A DNA stretch of 64,000 nucleotides from Cellulomonas sp. Y8 (GCF_008033115.1 NZ_CP041203.1:682001-746000); one strand, 5' to 3'; numbered from the stretch's first letter, positions 1 through 9,606 are shown. Program-made: numbers and translations. The notes: generated from the sequence alone by a model not told the origin.

Positions 1-481
1 CCGCGAGGACGAGGCCGCGCGGGTCGTCGCCGACTACGAGCAGGCGATCGCGGACGCCACCGAGGCGTACGACGGCGAGAGCACCGTCGTCGGCCTGATC
101 ACCTCGGGCGGCGAGATCTCCTACAGCGCCCCGGTCACCGGCCGCAGCATCGGCACCCTGTTCCCGACGCTCGGCCTGCGGCCGGCGATCGAGCAGGCCG
201 CCGAGGACACCTCGCACGGCGACGACATCAGCGTCGAGGCGATCGCCGCGGCGAACCCCGACTGGATCATCGTGCTCGACCGCGACGGGGCCGGCGTCGG
301 CGAGGGCGAGTACCGCCCCGCGGCCGAGCTGATCGGCGGCTCCGAGGCGCTGGCCGGGGTGACCGCGGTCGCGCAGGACCAGGTGATCTACCTCGACCCC
401 GACTTCTACCTCACCGAGGACATCCAGGCGTACACCGCGCTCTACGAGCAGGTCGCCCAGGCGTTCACCGACGCCGCGTGA
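1..481 (+). CDS. Iron-siderophore ABC transporter substrate-binding protein (3' part)
   Basis: This is the C-terminal ~159 residues of a periplasmic-binding-like lipoprotein; signal peptide and N-terminal lobe lie before the window. It reads open from base 2 to the TGA at 479-481. The segment fits the FatB/CeuE-type class III siderophore-binding fold: a strand with GLITSGGEISYSAP, then the PDWIIVLDRD strand typical of the second lobe, and a C-terminal helix ending at AFTDAA. It should capture ferric siderophore outside the membrane and deliver it to the two permeases that follow. The stop overlaps the GTG of the next gene (GTGA), so the operon is translationally coupled. The exact siderophore cannot be read from the sequence. 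Confidence 0.9.
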   Translation, partial: REDEAARVVADYEQAIADATEAYDGESTVVGLITSGGEISYSAPVTGRSIGTLFPTLGLRPAIEQAAEDTSHGDDISVEAIAAANPDWIIVLDRDGAGVGEGEYRPAAELIGGSEALAGVTAVAQDQVIYLDPDFYLTEDIQAYTALYEQVAQAFTDAA

Positions 482-1470
482 CCCTCGCGACCGACGCCGC
501 GAGCGCCGCCCCGGGCACCCGCCCGGGGCGGCGCTCCGTCGCGCCGCTGCTCGTCGCGGCCCTCGTCACGCTGGCCCTGGTCGTCGCGTCGCTGTTCGTC
601 GGCGTCTACGACCTGCGCGCCGACGGGGGCGCCGCGATGTTCCTCATCACCCGCGTCCCCCGCACGCTCGCGCTGGTGCTGGCGGGGAGCGCGATGGCGG
701 TCAGCGGCCTGGTGCTGCAGCAGCTCACCCAGAACAGGTTCGTCGAGCCCACCACCAGCGGCACCAGCGAGTGGGCCGCGCTCGGCCTGCTGCTGTCGGT
801 GATCCTGCTGCCCGGCGCGGGCATCGCGACCCGGATGGTGCTCGCGAGCCTGTCCGCCTTCGCCGGGACGATGGTGTTCCTCGCGGTGCTGCGCCGGGTG
901 CAGGTGCGCTCGACGCTCGTCGTGCCGGTCGTCGGGATCATGCTGGGCGCCGTCGTCAGCTCGCTGACCACCCTGATCGCGATCTCGACGAACTACCTGC
1001 AGCTGCTCGGCACCTGGTTCATGGGCAGCTTCACCAGCGTGGTGCGCGGGCAGTACGAGGTGCTGTGGGTGGTCGCCGCGGTCTGCGTCGCGATCTTCGT
1101 GCTCGCCGACCGGCTCACCGTCGCCGGTCTCGGCCGGGACGTCGCCACCGGCCTCGGGCTCCGCTACGACCGGCTGATCCTCGTCGGCACCGCGCTGGTC
1201 GCGGTCGCCTCCGGGGTCACCACGGTCGTCGTCGGGTTCCTGCCGTTCCTCGGGCTGGTCGTGCCCAACGTGGTGTCCCTGCTGCGCGGCGACGACCTGC
1301 GGTCGAACCTGCCGTGGGTGTGCCTCGGCGGCGTCGCGCTGGTCACCGCGTGCGACATCGCGGGGCGGACGGTGCGGATGCCGTTCGAGGTGCCGGTGGC
1401 GATGATCCTCGGCCTGGTCGGCGCGGCCGCGTTCGTGGCCCTGGTCCTCCGGGTGCGGCGCCGTGGCTGA
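478..1470 (+). CDS. Iron-siderophore ABC transporter permease 1 (FecCD family)
   Basis: Integral membrane permease of 330 residues, near the usual length for the FecCD/BtuC family, with about 10 hydrophobic segments. The family hallmark is visible early (AGSAMAVSGLVLQQLTQNRFVEP, residues ~62-84, normally GxxLAxSGxxxQxxxxNPLAxP) and late in the GFLPFLGLVVPNV coupling segment that contacts the ATPase. It forms a heterodimer with the next permease to move ferric siderophore inward. The start is GTG at 478, fused to the stop of the binding protein; the end overlaps the next gene by 8 bases. FatD/CeuB-like is the closest subtype I recognise. Confidence 0.92.
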   Translation: MTLATDAASAAPGTRPGRRSVAPLLVAALVTLALVVASLFVGVYDLRADGGAAMFLITRVPRTLALVLAGSAMAVSGLVLQQLTQNRFVEPTTSGTSEWAALGLLLSVILLPGAGIATRMVLASLSAFAGTMVFLAVLRRVQVRSTLVVPVVGIMLGAVVSSLTTLIAISTNYLQLLGTWFMGSFTSVVRGQYEVLWVVAAVCVAIFVLADRLTVAGLGRDVATGLGLRYDRLILVGTALVAVASGVTTVVVGFLPFLGLVVPNVVSLLRGDDLRSNLPWVCLGGVALVTACDIAGRTVRMPFEVPVAMILGLVGAAAFVALVLRVRRRG

Positions 1471-2539
1471 GGCCGCGACGACGTCGCCGTCGAGCGCCCG
1501 GGCCGGGGCGTCCGTGCCGACGGGCGGACCGGGGTCCCCCCGGCGCACGGCGACCGCCGGAGTCCGCGCCGTGACCGGCTCGTACGGCTTCCGGCTCGCC
1601 GCGGTCGCGCTGGTGGCCGTCGTGGCCGCCGTCGGGATCCTCACCTACGGCAACCCCGCCGCGCCCGGCTCGCCCGGCTTCTGGGTCATCGTCCGGAGCC
1701 GGTTCTCCTCGGTCGGCACGATCCTCGTGGTCGCGTTCTGCCAGGGCGTGGCGACCGTCGTGTTCCACACCGTGACGCACAACCGCATCCTCACGCCGTC
1801 GATCCTGGGCTTCGACGCGATGTACCGGGTGATCCAGACCGGGCTGGTGTTCCTGTTCGGCGCCGGCACCCTCGCGGCCACCGACGGGCTGGGGAAGATC
1901 GCGCTGCAGAGCCTGGTCATGGTCGGCGCGGCCTCGCTGCTCTACGGCTGGCTGTTCACCGGGACCAGGGCCGACCTGCACCTGCTGCTGCTCGTGGGCG
2001 TCGTCCTCGGCATGGGGTTCGGCTCGCTGTCGACGTTCATGCAGCGGCTGCTCACGCCCAGCGAGTTCGACATCCTGTCCGCGCGGCTGTTCGGGAACAT
2101 CAGCGTCTCGGACGCCTCGTACCTGCCGTGGGGCGCGCTGGTCTGCGTCGCGGTCGGCACGGTGCTGTGGCGGCGGCGGCACGTGCTCGACGTCGTGGCA
2201 CTGGGCCGGGAGACCGCGACCAGCCTCGGCGTGCGGCACCAGCGCGAGGTGCTGCTGACCCTGGTGCTCGTCGCGGTCCTCATCTCGGTGTCGACGTCGA
2301 TGGTCGGCCCGATGACCTTCTTCGGGTTCGTCGTCGCGATGCTCACCTACCAGGTCGTCGGCACCAGCCGGCACGCCCGCACGCTGCCGATGGTCGTCGC
2401 CGTCGCCTGCGCCACCCTGCTCCTGGCGTACTTCGTGCTGCGGCACCTGTTCTACGCGGCCGGGCTGGTCTCGGTCATCATCGAGCTCGGCGGCGGGCTC
2501 GTGTTCCTCGTCCACCTGCTCCGGAAGGGCCTGCGGTGA
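1463..2539 (+). CDS. Iron-siderophore ABC transporter permease 2 (FecCD family)
   Basis: Second permease, 358 residues, FatC/CeuC-like. It has a polar N-terminal extension of about 45 residues rich in Ala, Thr, Pro and Gly before the first membrane segment. The FecCD motif region is AFCQGVATVVFHTVTHNRILTP and the cytoplasmic coupling segment is MVGPMTFFGFVVAML. It starts at GTG 1463 inside the 3' end of permease 1 and its stop overlaps the start of the ATPase gene (GTGA at 2536-2539). These overlaps indicate one transcript and coupled synthesis of the importer. Confidence 0.92.
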   Translation: MAEAATTSPSSARAGASVPTGGPGSPRRTATAGVRAVTGSYGFRLAAVALVAVVAAVGILTYGNPAAPGSPGFWVIVRSRFSSVGTILVVAFCQGVATVVFHTVTHNRILTPSILGFDAMYRVIQTGLVFLFGAGTLAATDGLGKIALQSLVMVGAASLLYGWLFTGTRADLHLLLLVGVVLGMGFGSLSTFMQRLLTPSEFDILSARLFGNISVSDASYLPWGALVCVAVGTVLWRRRHVLDVVALGRETATSLGVRHQREVLLTLVLVAVLISVSTSMVGPMTFFGFVVAMLTYQVVGTSRHARTLPMVVAVACATLLLAYFVLRHLFYAAGLVSVIIELGGGLVFLVHLLRKGLR

Positions 2540-3297
2540 TCACGCTCGACGGCGTCGCGAAGACCTACGGGGACGTCCACGCCCTCGGGCCGGTCGACCT
2601 CGAGATCCCCACGGGCGGCGTGACCGCCCTCGTCGGCCCCAACGGTGCCGGCAAGTCGACCATGCTGACGATCGTCGGCCGGCTGCTCGGCGCCGACGCC
2701 GGCCGGGTGACCGTCGGCGGCCTCGACGTCGTCACCGCGCGCCCCCGCGACCTCGCGAGGCGGCTGGCGATCCTGCGGCAGGAGAACCACTTCGTCGCCC
2801 GGCTGACCGTGCGCCAGCTCGTGCGGCTCGGCCGGTTCCCGCACTCCCAGGGCCGGCTGACCGCCCACGACGAGGCGGCGGTGGACACCGCGCTCGGGTT
2901 CCTCGATCTGGCCGACCTGCAGCACCGGTACCTCGACGAGCTGTCCGGCGGGCAGCGGCAGCGCGCGTACGTGGCGATGGTGCTCGCGCAGGACACCGAG
3001 TACGTGCTGCTGGACGAGCCGCTCAACAACCTCGACATGCAGCACGCCGTCGCGATGATGGCCCGGCTGCGGCGTGCCGCGGACGAGCTCGGGAAGACCG
3101 TGGTGCTCGTCGTGCACGACATCAACTTCGCCTCGGCGTACGCCGACCGGGTCGTGGCGATGACCGAGGGCCGGGTGCGGTACGTGGGGACGCCGCGGGA
3201 GGTGATGACGGACGCGGTGCTGTCGGACGTGTTCGCGACGCCGGTCACCGTCGTCGAGGGGCCGGGGTACCCGCTGGCGGTGTACTACCGGGCGTGA
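2536..3297 (+). CDS. Iron-siderophore ABC transporter ATP-binding protein
   Basis: ATPase subunit of 253 residues. Walker A GPNGAGKST lies at about residues 34-42, the signature is LSGGQRQRAYV, Walker B is YVLLDEPLNNLD, and the switch His is in VLVVHDINFAS. This is the FepC/FecE/CeuD class that powers FecCD importers. GTG 2536 is chosen because it overlaps the permease stop and begins right at the domain's first strand (MITLDGVAKTYG). It is the last gene of the operon; no obvious terminator hairpin follows in the 81 bases before the convergent gene. Confidence 0.93.
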   Translation: MITLDGVAKTYGDVHALGPVDLEIPTGGVTALVGPNGAGKSTMLTIVGRLLGADAGRVTVGGLDVVTARPRDLARRLAILRQENHFVARLTVRQLVRLGRFPHSQGRLTAHDEAAVDTALGFLDLADLQHRYLDELSGGQRQRAYVAMVLAQDTEYVLLDEPLNNLDMQHAVAMMARLRRAADELGKTVVLVVHDINFASAYADRVVAMTEGRVRYVGTPREVMTDAVLSDVFATPVTVVEGPGYPLAVYYRA

Positions 3298-3378
3298 TCG
3301 ACTCCGGCGCGAGCGTCCGTGCGCGCGGGGACGTCCGAGCCGGCCGCGTCAACGGCTGCGACGACCGAGGACTCGCCG

Positions 3379-4731
3379 CTACTTCGATGAGCCCTGGCTC
3401 GACTCGGCGACCCTGATCCGCACACCGCGGGTGAAGCCGACCGCTGCGAACGTCATCATGATCGCGGCGCTCACCTGGACGAACGCAGAGCCAGGAAGCA
3501 CATTCTGGCCGCCGCACTGCTCAACGGCACGAAGAGCGCCAGGCGGATCCGAGAGCAACGCCGCGACCCGGGAATCGCCCCGCTCTGCATCGCAGATGCC
3601 CGTGCCCGTGCCCGCCAGGTCCACACCCGTGCCGACGAGCTGACGGTAGAGCAGCTCCGGCGTGAAGCCCGCCGTGTGCAGGAGCACGAGCACGCCGACG
3701 AACGCAGTCGGGAGAAGGAGATGCCGGTACACCAGGTTCGTCGACTCGGACGCCAGCTGGAGAACGATCGCGACCAGGCCGCTGACGTACCCGACGACGG
3801 CCCCGGTCGCGGGCATCTCGAGCAAGATCGAGGGCGACAGCTCGCCGCCCTCGACAGACGAAGCTCCCCCGAGGACGAGCCTCGTGACCGGAGTCAGCGC
3901 GGCCCCGATGACGCCCGCGAGCGAGCCGTACCCCACATGGGCCGCGAGCGACTGGAGCCGACGCACGACGCGGAGCGGGAACCCGATGACCCTCGCACGT
4001 CGAAGCGCTACCGCCATCGAGACGACGCCGAGCGCGGCGATCGTGAAGATCGACACCGCGAAGAGCGCGTTGTAGCCGATCTGGGCCCTGAACACCACGG
4101 CGCCGATGCTGTCACCGGACCCGATGACGACCGTCACCTCGAGGAGCGCGAGCACGAGCGCCAGGGCCACCACCGCCGTGTATGTCACGGCGAACGACCC
4201 GAACGACAACAGCTCATCGGCAGCCCCACCCCAGCGGATCTCACGCCACGATGCCGTGCCGGGGGCGATCGCCTGCCGGACTGACCTCGCCCCCCGGAGG
4301 AGGCGACGCGCTCGATCTCGGACGGACGCCACAACCAGCGCGGCAAGGGTCGATGGCGGTCCGTCGATCACCTCGGCCCGGCGCAGGAGATGTCGTGCGG
4401 CCAGCAGCAGCGATGCGGCTGAGATCGCCGCCACGCTGGCGCCTCGGATGACGGGACTTCCCGGTTCGAGGAATGCCACACCGAGCAGTGCGACCGCGAT
4501 CGACGCCAGCACGACCGCCCTCAGCCCGAGTCGCGCGCCTCTGAGCTGCCCGAGCAGAGATGCGCTCGCCCGAGGCCACGCACGGAGAGCGGAGGCCGCC
4601 GAGACGGCGGAGCCGACCATCAGCACCACCGCCACGACGCCGAGGAAGACCATGCTGGTGAGTATGGCGTCGACCACCCACATCGATGCGGGACGACGTC
4701 GGACGGGTCGGATCCGGCACTTCATCCGCAA
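3379..4731 (-). CDS. Polytopic membrane protein of unknown function
   Basis: I do not recognise a family. The 450-residue product has about nine hydrophobic segments spread over its length (first at roughly residues 17-49, last near residue 425). A polar loop before the last segment holds two cysteines (GTGICDAERG and VEQCGGQNV) that could form a disulphide outside the cell. There is no enzymatic motif and no coupled neighbour; it is convergent with the siderophore operon. Codon third positions contain visibly more A and T than flanking genes, hinting at transfer. The start is uncertain: ATG 4731 is the longest option, ATG 4683 (MWVVDAILTS) starts right at the first membrane segment, and neither has a good ribosome binding site. 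Confidence 0.7.
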   Translation of the reverse strand: MRMKCRIRPVRRRPASMWVVDAILTSMVFLGVVAVVLMVGSAVSAASALRAWPRASASLLGQLRGARLGLRAVVLASIAVALLGVAFLEPGSPVIRGASVAAISAASLLLAARHLLRRAEVIDGPPSTLAALVVASVRDRARRLLRGARSVRQAIAPGTASWREIRWGGAADELLSFGSFAVTYTAVVALALVLALLEVTVVIGSGDSIGAVVFRAQIGYNALFAVSIFTIAALGVVSMAVALRRARVIGFPLRVVRRLQSLAAHVGYGSLAGVIGAALTPVTRLVLGGASSVEGGELSPSILLEMPATGAVVGYVSGLVAIVLQLASESTNLVYRHLLLPTAFVGVLVLLHTAGFTPELLYRQLVGTGVDLAGTGTGICDAERGDSRVAALLSDPPGALRAVEQCGGQNVLPGSAFVQVSAAIMMTFAAVGFTRGVRIRVAESSQGSSK

Positions 4732-4824
4732 GGCGCATCAGGGGCTGAAGATCGCCCGACCTCCGGACGACGCCGGCTCCCGACGTGTCTCCTTCGGATG
4801 CTCCGCGACCGGGCCGCTCCCACG

Positions 4825-7512
4825 TCAGGGCGCGGCTGGCCTTCGACCCACCAGCCCGGCGCCGAGTGCGAGCAGCAGCGCCGCGAGCACGGCGGCGGCG
4901 CCTGCATCCGTGCCCGTCGTCGCGAGTGCACCGGGGGTATCCCCGGCCGCCGCGTCGCCGGGGTCGCCGAGTCCGGGCGCCCCGGGCGCGGGCGTCTCAC
5001 CCTCCGGCGCACCCGGGACGCCGGGCTCCCCCGCTCCCGGCTCGGGCCCGAGCACGATCTCTGTCGGGTCCGGGTTCGGCAGCAGCCGCGCGCCGGTCCC
5101 GGCCGGCGCCGCCGCCGTCAGCTCCAGCAGCCCGTGCATGTCGATGCTGCCGTCCGCGGCGATCGTCGGGGCGACGGAGGTGTCGAGGTGGACGAACCAG
5201 TCGTCCCGCACCTCCACCCCGAGCGCGTTGACGCCGTCGAGGTAGTTGCTCGGATCCGTGCGGATGGAGTCGGCCTGCTCGCGGAGGCTGATGTGGTCGA
5301 CCCCGCGCGGCCCGACGGACAGGAAGCCGGTCACCCGGTAGTCGGTCACGGGGTGCGTCGTCGTGGACAGGGTCAGGTTGTTCTGCCCGTTCGCGTAGGC
5401 GGTGACCCCCTGGACGGTGCCGTCCGGGCTCGAGTTGCTGGACACGCCCTGCGTCACGTTGCCGTAGGCCACGGAGCTCGTCAGCACGTTGCCCAGCGGG
5501 ATGGACTCACCGCCGAGCTTGAAGCCCTTCCCGCTCTGCGGCGAGACCTCCGCCGGGTCGTCCGTCAGGTAGCCGTTCCGGTAGGCCACCGAGTGCTCGA
5601 TCGCCACCGACCCGTGCGGCCCGAGCGTGGACTTCGCGTACAGGTCGAACCCGTCGTCCACGTTGTGGTGCGCGATGCAGTAGCGGAACACGTTGCCGTC
5701 GCCGACGGTCAGCTTGGCCGCGAACCCGTCCGCGTCGTTCCGCTCCGGGTCGACGTTGTGGTGCGACACGCTGGACAGCACCAGGTTCCGCGCGGGCCAC
5801 ATCGACCGGGGCTCGGTGTCGTCGCCCGAGATCTGCAGGCCCGTGTTGCCGTTGTGGTGGGTGTGCAACCGCTCGACGACGTTGTCGTTGCCCATGACGG
5901 AGAAGGCCTTCTGGCGCCCGCGGGCGGCCGTCACCTCGATGTCGTGGACGTGCCAGAAGTCGCCGCGAAGCACGAACCCGCCGTCCGGCGAGCCCGAGAG
6001 GTCCACCAGGACGTGCTCGCCGGGTGCCGAGGTCAGGAGGATGCGGGCGTCGGGGGTCCCGTCGCGTCCTCGGGGGATCACCACCGCCCCCTCCGGCCGG
6101 TAGGTGCCGCCGCGCAGCACGACCTGCTGCCCGGGCTGGGCGAAGGCGAGGGCGGTGGCGAGGTCGAGCGGGGCCGCCCGGGTGCCTGCGCCGTCGGGCG
6201 ACCCGGGCGGGCCGCCGGCCGCGACGTCCGCCTCCGCCGTGGGCGCCACGTGCAGGGCGTCACCGGCCACCCCGTAGCGCCGCACCTCCAGGTCGACGGA
6301 CAGCGGCACCGGTTCCGTCGAGGCGAGCCGGACGCCCTCGTCGAGCTCCTGCTCCGCCTCCGGTGCGGGCTCGAGGACGGCGGTGAGGTGGGAGCGCCCC
6401 TCCGGCAGGTGCAGCGGCACGCGGGCCGGCACGCCGGGCACGACCGGCACCGGGCCGCCGAGCACGTCGCCGGAGGCGTCGCGCACGTGCACCGCCCCGC
6501 GGACGTTCGCCGTGAACCCCGGTGCGTAGTCCCGGGACGGCGTGGTGGTGGCCGAGTCCAGCGCCAGCGCCGGATCCAGGAGGGCGACGGGGCGCGGGAC
6601 CGCGGGGTCGTCGTCGTCCGGGTGCACCGTCGTCAGGTCGAGGTCCGTCACGGTCACCTGGATCTTGCGCCCCGCGAACACCCCCACGGTCATCGCGTCG
6701 TCGGTCTGCTGCAGCAGCATCGCCGGGTCGTACGCGATCACCTGCCGGTCGTCCTCGTCGCCCAGCCAGGCGTGGAAGCCGGTGTTCGAGCGCCGCAGCG
6801 TGAGCGTGAAGGTGTCCCCGGTCAGGATCTTGGGCGGGTTGGCGTTCTGCTCGGTGACCAGGTCGGAGCGGAACCCCCAGTCGAACGCGGCGGAGTCCCG
6901 CACGGAGCGGGCGGTGGACGCGACGTCGGGCGCCTCGGTGTAGCCGGACACGAACCGCCCACCGGCGGTGCCGTACCGGAACTGCCCGGTCTCCGGGTCG
7001 GTCTGCCGGGCGAACGCGGCCGCCGCGGAGTTGAAGTACCGCGCGCCCTTGCTGCCCGGCACGAACGTGTCGAGGGCGATCACGCCGTACCCGCTCTGGT
7101 TGTCGACCGCGGAGGCGTCGTCGACGTGGAACGTCGCGGTCAGCGTGAAGTTCTCCGTCGCCGGGTCGATCTCGGTGTAGTGGTAGACGAACCCGTCCTC
7201 GGACTCGGCGATCTTCCCGTCCACCGACGTCAGGCGCACCGACCCGTCGTCGAGGACCTCGACCGAGCCGGCGTTGGCGCCGGAGCCGGAGACGTTCCCG
7301 ACGAAGGCCGACCGCCAGGTGCGCTCGGCAGGCGGATCCGGGGGCAGGTCCGCGTCCGCGGCCGAGGCCGGGGCCGGGGCCGGGCCCGGGGCCGGGACGA
7401 GCGGGGGCGTCTCGGGCGCCGGCGTGGCGGAGGCGGCCGGCCCGCAGGCGAGCGCGGACGCGAGCACCGCGGCTCCGAGGACGAGCGGGGCGGGGCGGGG
7501 ACGGGCGCGCAC
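4825..7512 (-). CDS. Secreted PL9-like right-handed beta-helix protein with C-terminal sorting signal
   Basis: Extracellular protein of 895 residues. I place the start at GTG 7512 because GAAGGAG sits 5 bases upstream and the reading then begins with a signal peptide (RARPRP, hydrophobic core LVLGAAVLASALA). The first ~270 residues after the signal look like a concanavalin-like sandwich domain. From about residue 430 a right-handed parallel beta-helix begins, with repeated short His/Asn-rich coils and the segment HHNVDDGFDLYAKS, matching the Asp-rich active region of family 9 pectate lyases. A Pro/Gly/Glu-rich stalk, LATTG, a hydrophobic stretch and GRRP end the protein: a class E (LAxTG) sortase sorting signal. 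A role in pectin or related polysaccharide breakdown at the cell surface is inferred. Confidence 0.85.
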   Translation of the reverse strand: MRARPRPAPLVLGAAVLASALACGPAASATPAPETPPLVPAPGPAPAPASAADADLPPDPPAERTWRSAFVGNVSGSGANAGSVEVLDDGSVRLTSVDGKIAESEDGFVYHYTEIDPATENFTLTATFHVDDASAVDNQSGYGVIALDTFVPGSKGARYFNSAAAAFARQTDPETGQFRYGTAGGRFVSGYTEAPDVASTARSVRDSAAFDWGFRSDLVTEQNANPPKILTGDTFTLTLRRSNTGFHAWLGDEDDRQVIAYDPAMLLQQTDDAMTVGVFAGRKIQVTVTDLDLTTVHPDDDDPAVPRPVALLDPALALDSATTTPSRDYAPGFTANVRGAVHVRDASGDVLGGPVPVVPGVPARVPLHLPEGRSHLTAVLEPAPEAEQELDEGVRLASTEPVPLSVDLEVRRYGVAGDALHVAPTAEADVAAGGPPGSPDGAGTRAAPLDLATALAFAQPGQQVVLRGGTYRPEGAVVIPRGRDGTPDARILLTSAPGEHVLVDLSGSPDGGFVLRGDFWHVHDIEVTAARGRQKAFSVMGNDNVVERLHTHHNGNTGLQISGDDTEPRSMWPARNLVLSSVSHHNVDPERNDADGFAAKLTVGDGNVFRYCIAHHNVDDGFDLYAKSTLGPHGSVAIEHSVAYRNGYLTDDPAEVSPQSGKGFKLGGESIPLGNVLTSSVAYGNVTQGVSSNSSPDGTVQGVTAYANGQNNLTLSTTTHPVTDYRVTGFLSVGPRGVDHISLREQADSIRTDPSNYLDGVNALGVEVRDDWFVHLDTSVAPTIAADGSIDMHGLLELTAAAPAGTGARLLPNPDPTEIVLGPEPGAGEPGVPGAPEGETPAPGAPGLGDPGDAAAGDTPGALATTGTDAGAAAVLAALLLALGAGLVGRRPAAP

Positions 7513-7704
7513 ACGTGCTCCTTCGACGTCGTCGTCGTGCAGGGACCCGGTGTGCGGCGACCCCGCCGAAGACGGCGGGAAACCGGTTCCTGAGAACCTA
7601 GCGACCACGACGGGGCACCGTCAACGCGGGCGCCGCCGGGACCGGCACGCGCCGCGGTCGGCCCCGCGCGCCCGCCGGGGCGCCGGCCTGCGACACTCCC
7701 CTGC

Positions 7705-8136
7705 ATGACCGACCAGATCGTGCCCGGAGTCCTCGCCGACCTCGTCGCCGACCGCCCCTGGCTGCTGGTCCTCGTCGTCGGCGCCGTGGTGCTCGTGCTG
7801 CGACTGCTCGGGCGGGCGGGGGCGCCGCGAGCACGCCGGGGCGACGTGTGGTTCGCGATGGTGCCGTTCCGTGACGGGACGGGCGCGAAGGACCGGCCCG
7901 TCGTGGTGCTGTCGTCACGCGGCCGGCGGTGCACCGTCGTGCGGCTGACCTCCCAGGACCAGGACGGGCGGGGCGGCTACGCGCGTTCGCCCGGGACGCT
8001 GCCCGGGCTGGAGAAGCGCGGGTGGGTGGACCTGCGCCCGGTGGAGCTGCGGCGCTCGGCCCTGCGACGGCGGACCGGGGAGGCCGGGAGGGCGTGGCTG
8101 CGCTGGTACGAGGACGCGGCGCGGGACCTGCGCTGA
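7705..8136 (+). CDS. Membrane-anchored PemK/MazF-fold protein
   Basis: The 143-residue product has one N-terminal membrane segment (WLLVLVVGAVVLVLRLL, residues ~19-35), then a PemK/MazF-like beta-barrel opening with ARRGDVWFAMVPFRDG and KDRPVVVLS, the family's start (RGDVWxVxxxP...RPxVVLS). MazF-family toxins are sequence-specific endoribonucleases; whether this one cuts RNA is unknown. There is no antitoxin-sized gene next to it: upstream is the divergent beta-helix gene and downstream a solute-binding gene. A GACACT box ends 7 bases before the ATG, so the mRNA may be leaderless. A tethered housekeeping or regulatory role is as likely as a toxin. Confidence 0.75.
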   Translation: MTDQIVPGVLADLVADRPWLLVLVVGAVVLVLRLLGRAGAPRARRGDVWFAMVPFRDGTGAKDRPVVVLSSRGRRCTVVRLTSQDQDGRGGYARSPGTLPGLEKRGWVDLRPVELRRSALRRRTGEAGRAWLRWYEDAARDLR

Positions 8137-8260
8137 CCTGCGGCCCGGTCGGCGACCGCGGCCGGCGCGAGCCCGGCGCGTAGCGTGCGCGACGTCGGGA
8201 CGGCTCGGCGGGACGGGCGCCGGCGCCGGGGGCGGTCGCGGGGCGGGGCGGGAGGCGACG

Positions 8261-9593
8261 ATGGCGCTGCGTCGGACGGCCGTCGTCGCGGTCGCCGCGC
8301 TCGCCCTGTGCGCCGCGGCGTGCACCACCCCAGAGAGCCCCGAGCCGACCGGGACCCCGTCCGGGGGCACCGCGACCACCGCGCTCGACGGCGCCTCGGT
8401 GACCGTCCTCGGGCTGTGGAGCGGTCCCGAGCGCGACGCCTTCGCGACCGTGACCGGGGCCTGGGAGGACGCCACCGGGGCGACCGTCGACTGGACGGGG
8501 TCCCAGGACCTGGCGGGTGACCTCGCCACCGCGGCGGCCGCCGGAGACCTGCCGGACGTCGCCGTCCTGCCGAACCCGGGGCTCCTGCGCGACCTCGTCG
8601 CCGAGGGAGTCCTGGTCCCTCTGGACGACCTGCTCGACCCGACGGCCGTCACCCGCGACTACCCCGACGCGTGGACCGACCTCGGCACCGTCGACGCGGC
8701 GCTGTACGCGCTCCCGGTCAAGGCCACCGACCGGTCGACCGTCTGGTTCTCCCCCGCGGCGTTCGACGCAGGCGGGTACGCGGTCCCCGCGACCTGGGAC
8801 GAGCTCGTCGCATGGGCCGACGAGGTGGCGGCGGAGGGCCGCACGCCGCTCTCCGTGGTCGCGCCCCGCGGCCCCGGCAGCGGCTGGGCGCTGACGGACT
8901 GGGTGGCGTCCCTCGTGCTCGGCGGCTGCGGCCCCGGCACCTATGACGCGTGGGTCGCCGGTGAGATCCCGTGGACCGACGACTGCGTCCGGCGGGCGTT
9001 CGACCGGTTCCTGACCCTCGTGGCGGCGCCCGGCCGGGTCGTCGGCGGAACCGGGGCGATCCTCACCACCGGCGACGCCGAGGGCGTGCGCCCGGTGTTC
9101 GCGGACCCGCCGGCGGCCTACGCGTACCCGATGGCGTCCTTCGCGCAGGCGTTCATCACGGACGCCTTCCCGGACCTGGCCCCGGGTACCGGGTACGACT
9201 GGTTCCCGTTCCCCGCGGTCGACCCCGCGCTCGCGGGCTCCGTGACGGTCGGGGCGGACCTCGTGGTCGCCCTGCGCGACACCCCGGCGACCCGTTCGTT
9301 CCTGGCCCACCTGACCCGGCGCCGACGCGCAGGCGCGGTGGGCCGAGCTCGGCGGGTACACCTCCGTCAACCGCGGGGTGCCGGCCTCGGCCTACCCCGA
9401 CGCGGTGGCCCGGTCGGTCGCGGAGCACCTGACCGGCGCCGAGGTCGTGCGGTTCGGCGCCGGGGACGCGATGCCGGCCGAGGTCCAGTCGGCGTGGAGC
9501 GCGGCGATGCTCCGGCTCGTGCAGGACCCGAGCGCGCTGGACGGGGTGCTCGCGTCGCTGACGGACGTCGCCGCGGACGCCCCGGACCGCTGA
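8261..9593 (+). pseudogene. Sugar-type ABC transporter substrate-binding lipoprotein, frameshifted
   Basis: Extracellular solute-binding protein (family 1 type) interrupted by one frame change. The first ~350 codons read from ATG 8261 (GGGAGG ribosome binding site 5 bases upstream) with a signal peptide and a possible lipobox (CAAAC, Cys ~21). They continue through YALPVKATDRSTVWFS and TWDELVAWADEV, conserved in this family. Near 9318-9324 the frame moves by +1: the following bases encode AQARWAELGGYTSVNRGVP and the true C-terminus ending at 9593. Skipping one base after ACCCGG restores a continuous protein of about 443 residues. No permease genes accompany it. It is either a sequence error or a recent mutation. 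Confidence 0.8.
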
Positions 9594-9606
9594 CTACGCT
9601 GCGCGG

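Noticed and set aside
7705..8136. Classical toxin-antitoxin operon
   Set aside because: No antitoxin-like frame with a start and ribosome binding site adjoins the gene on either side.
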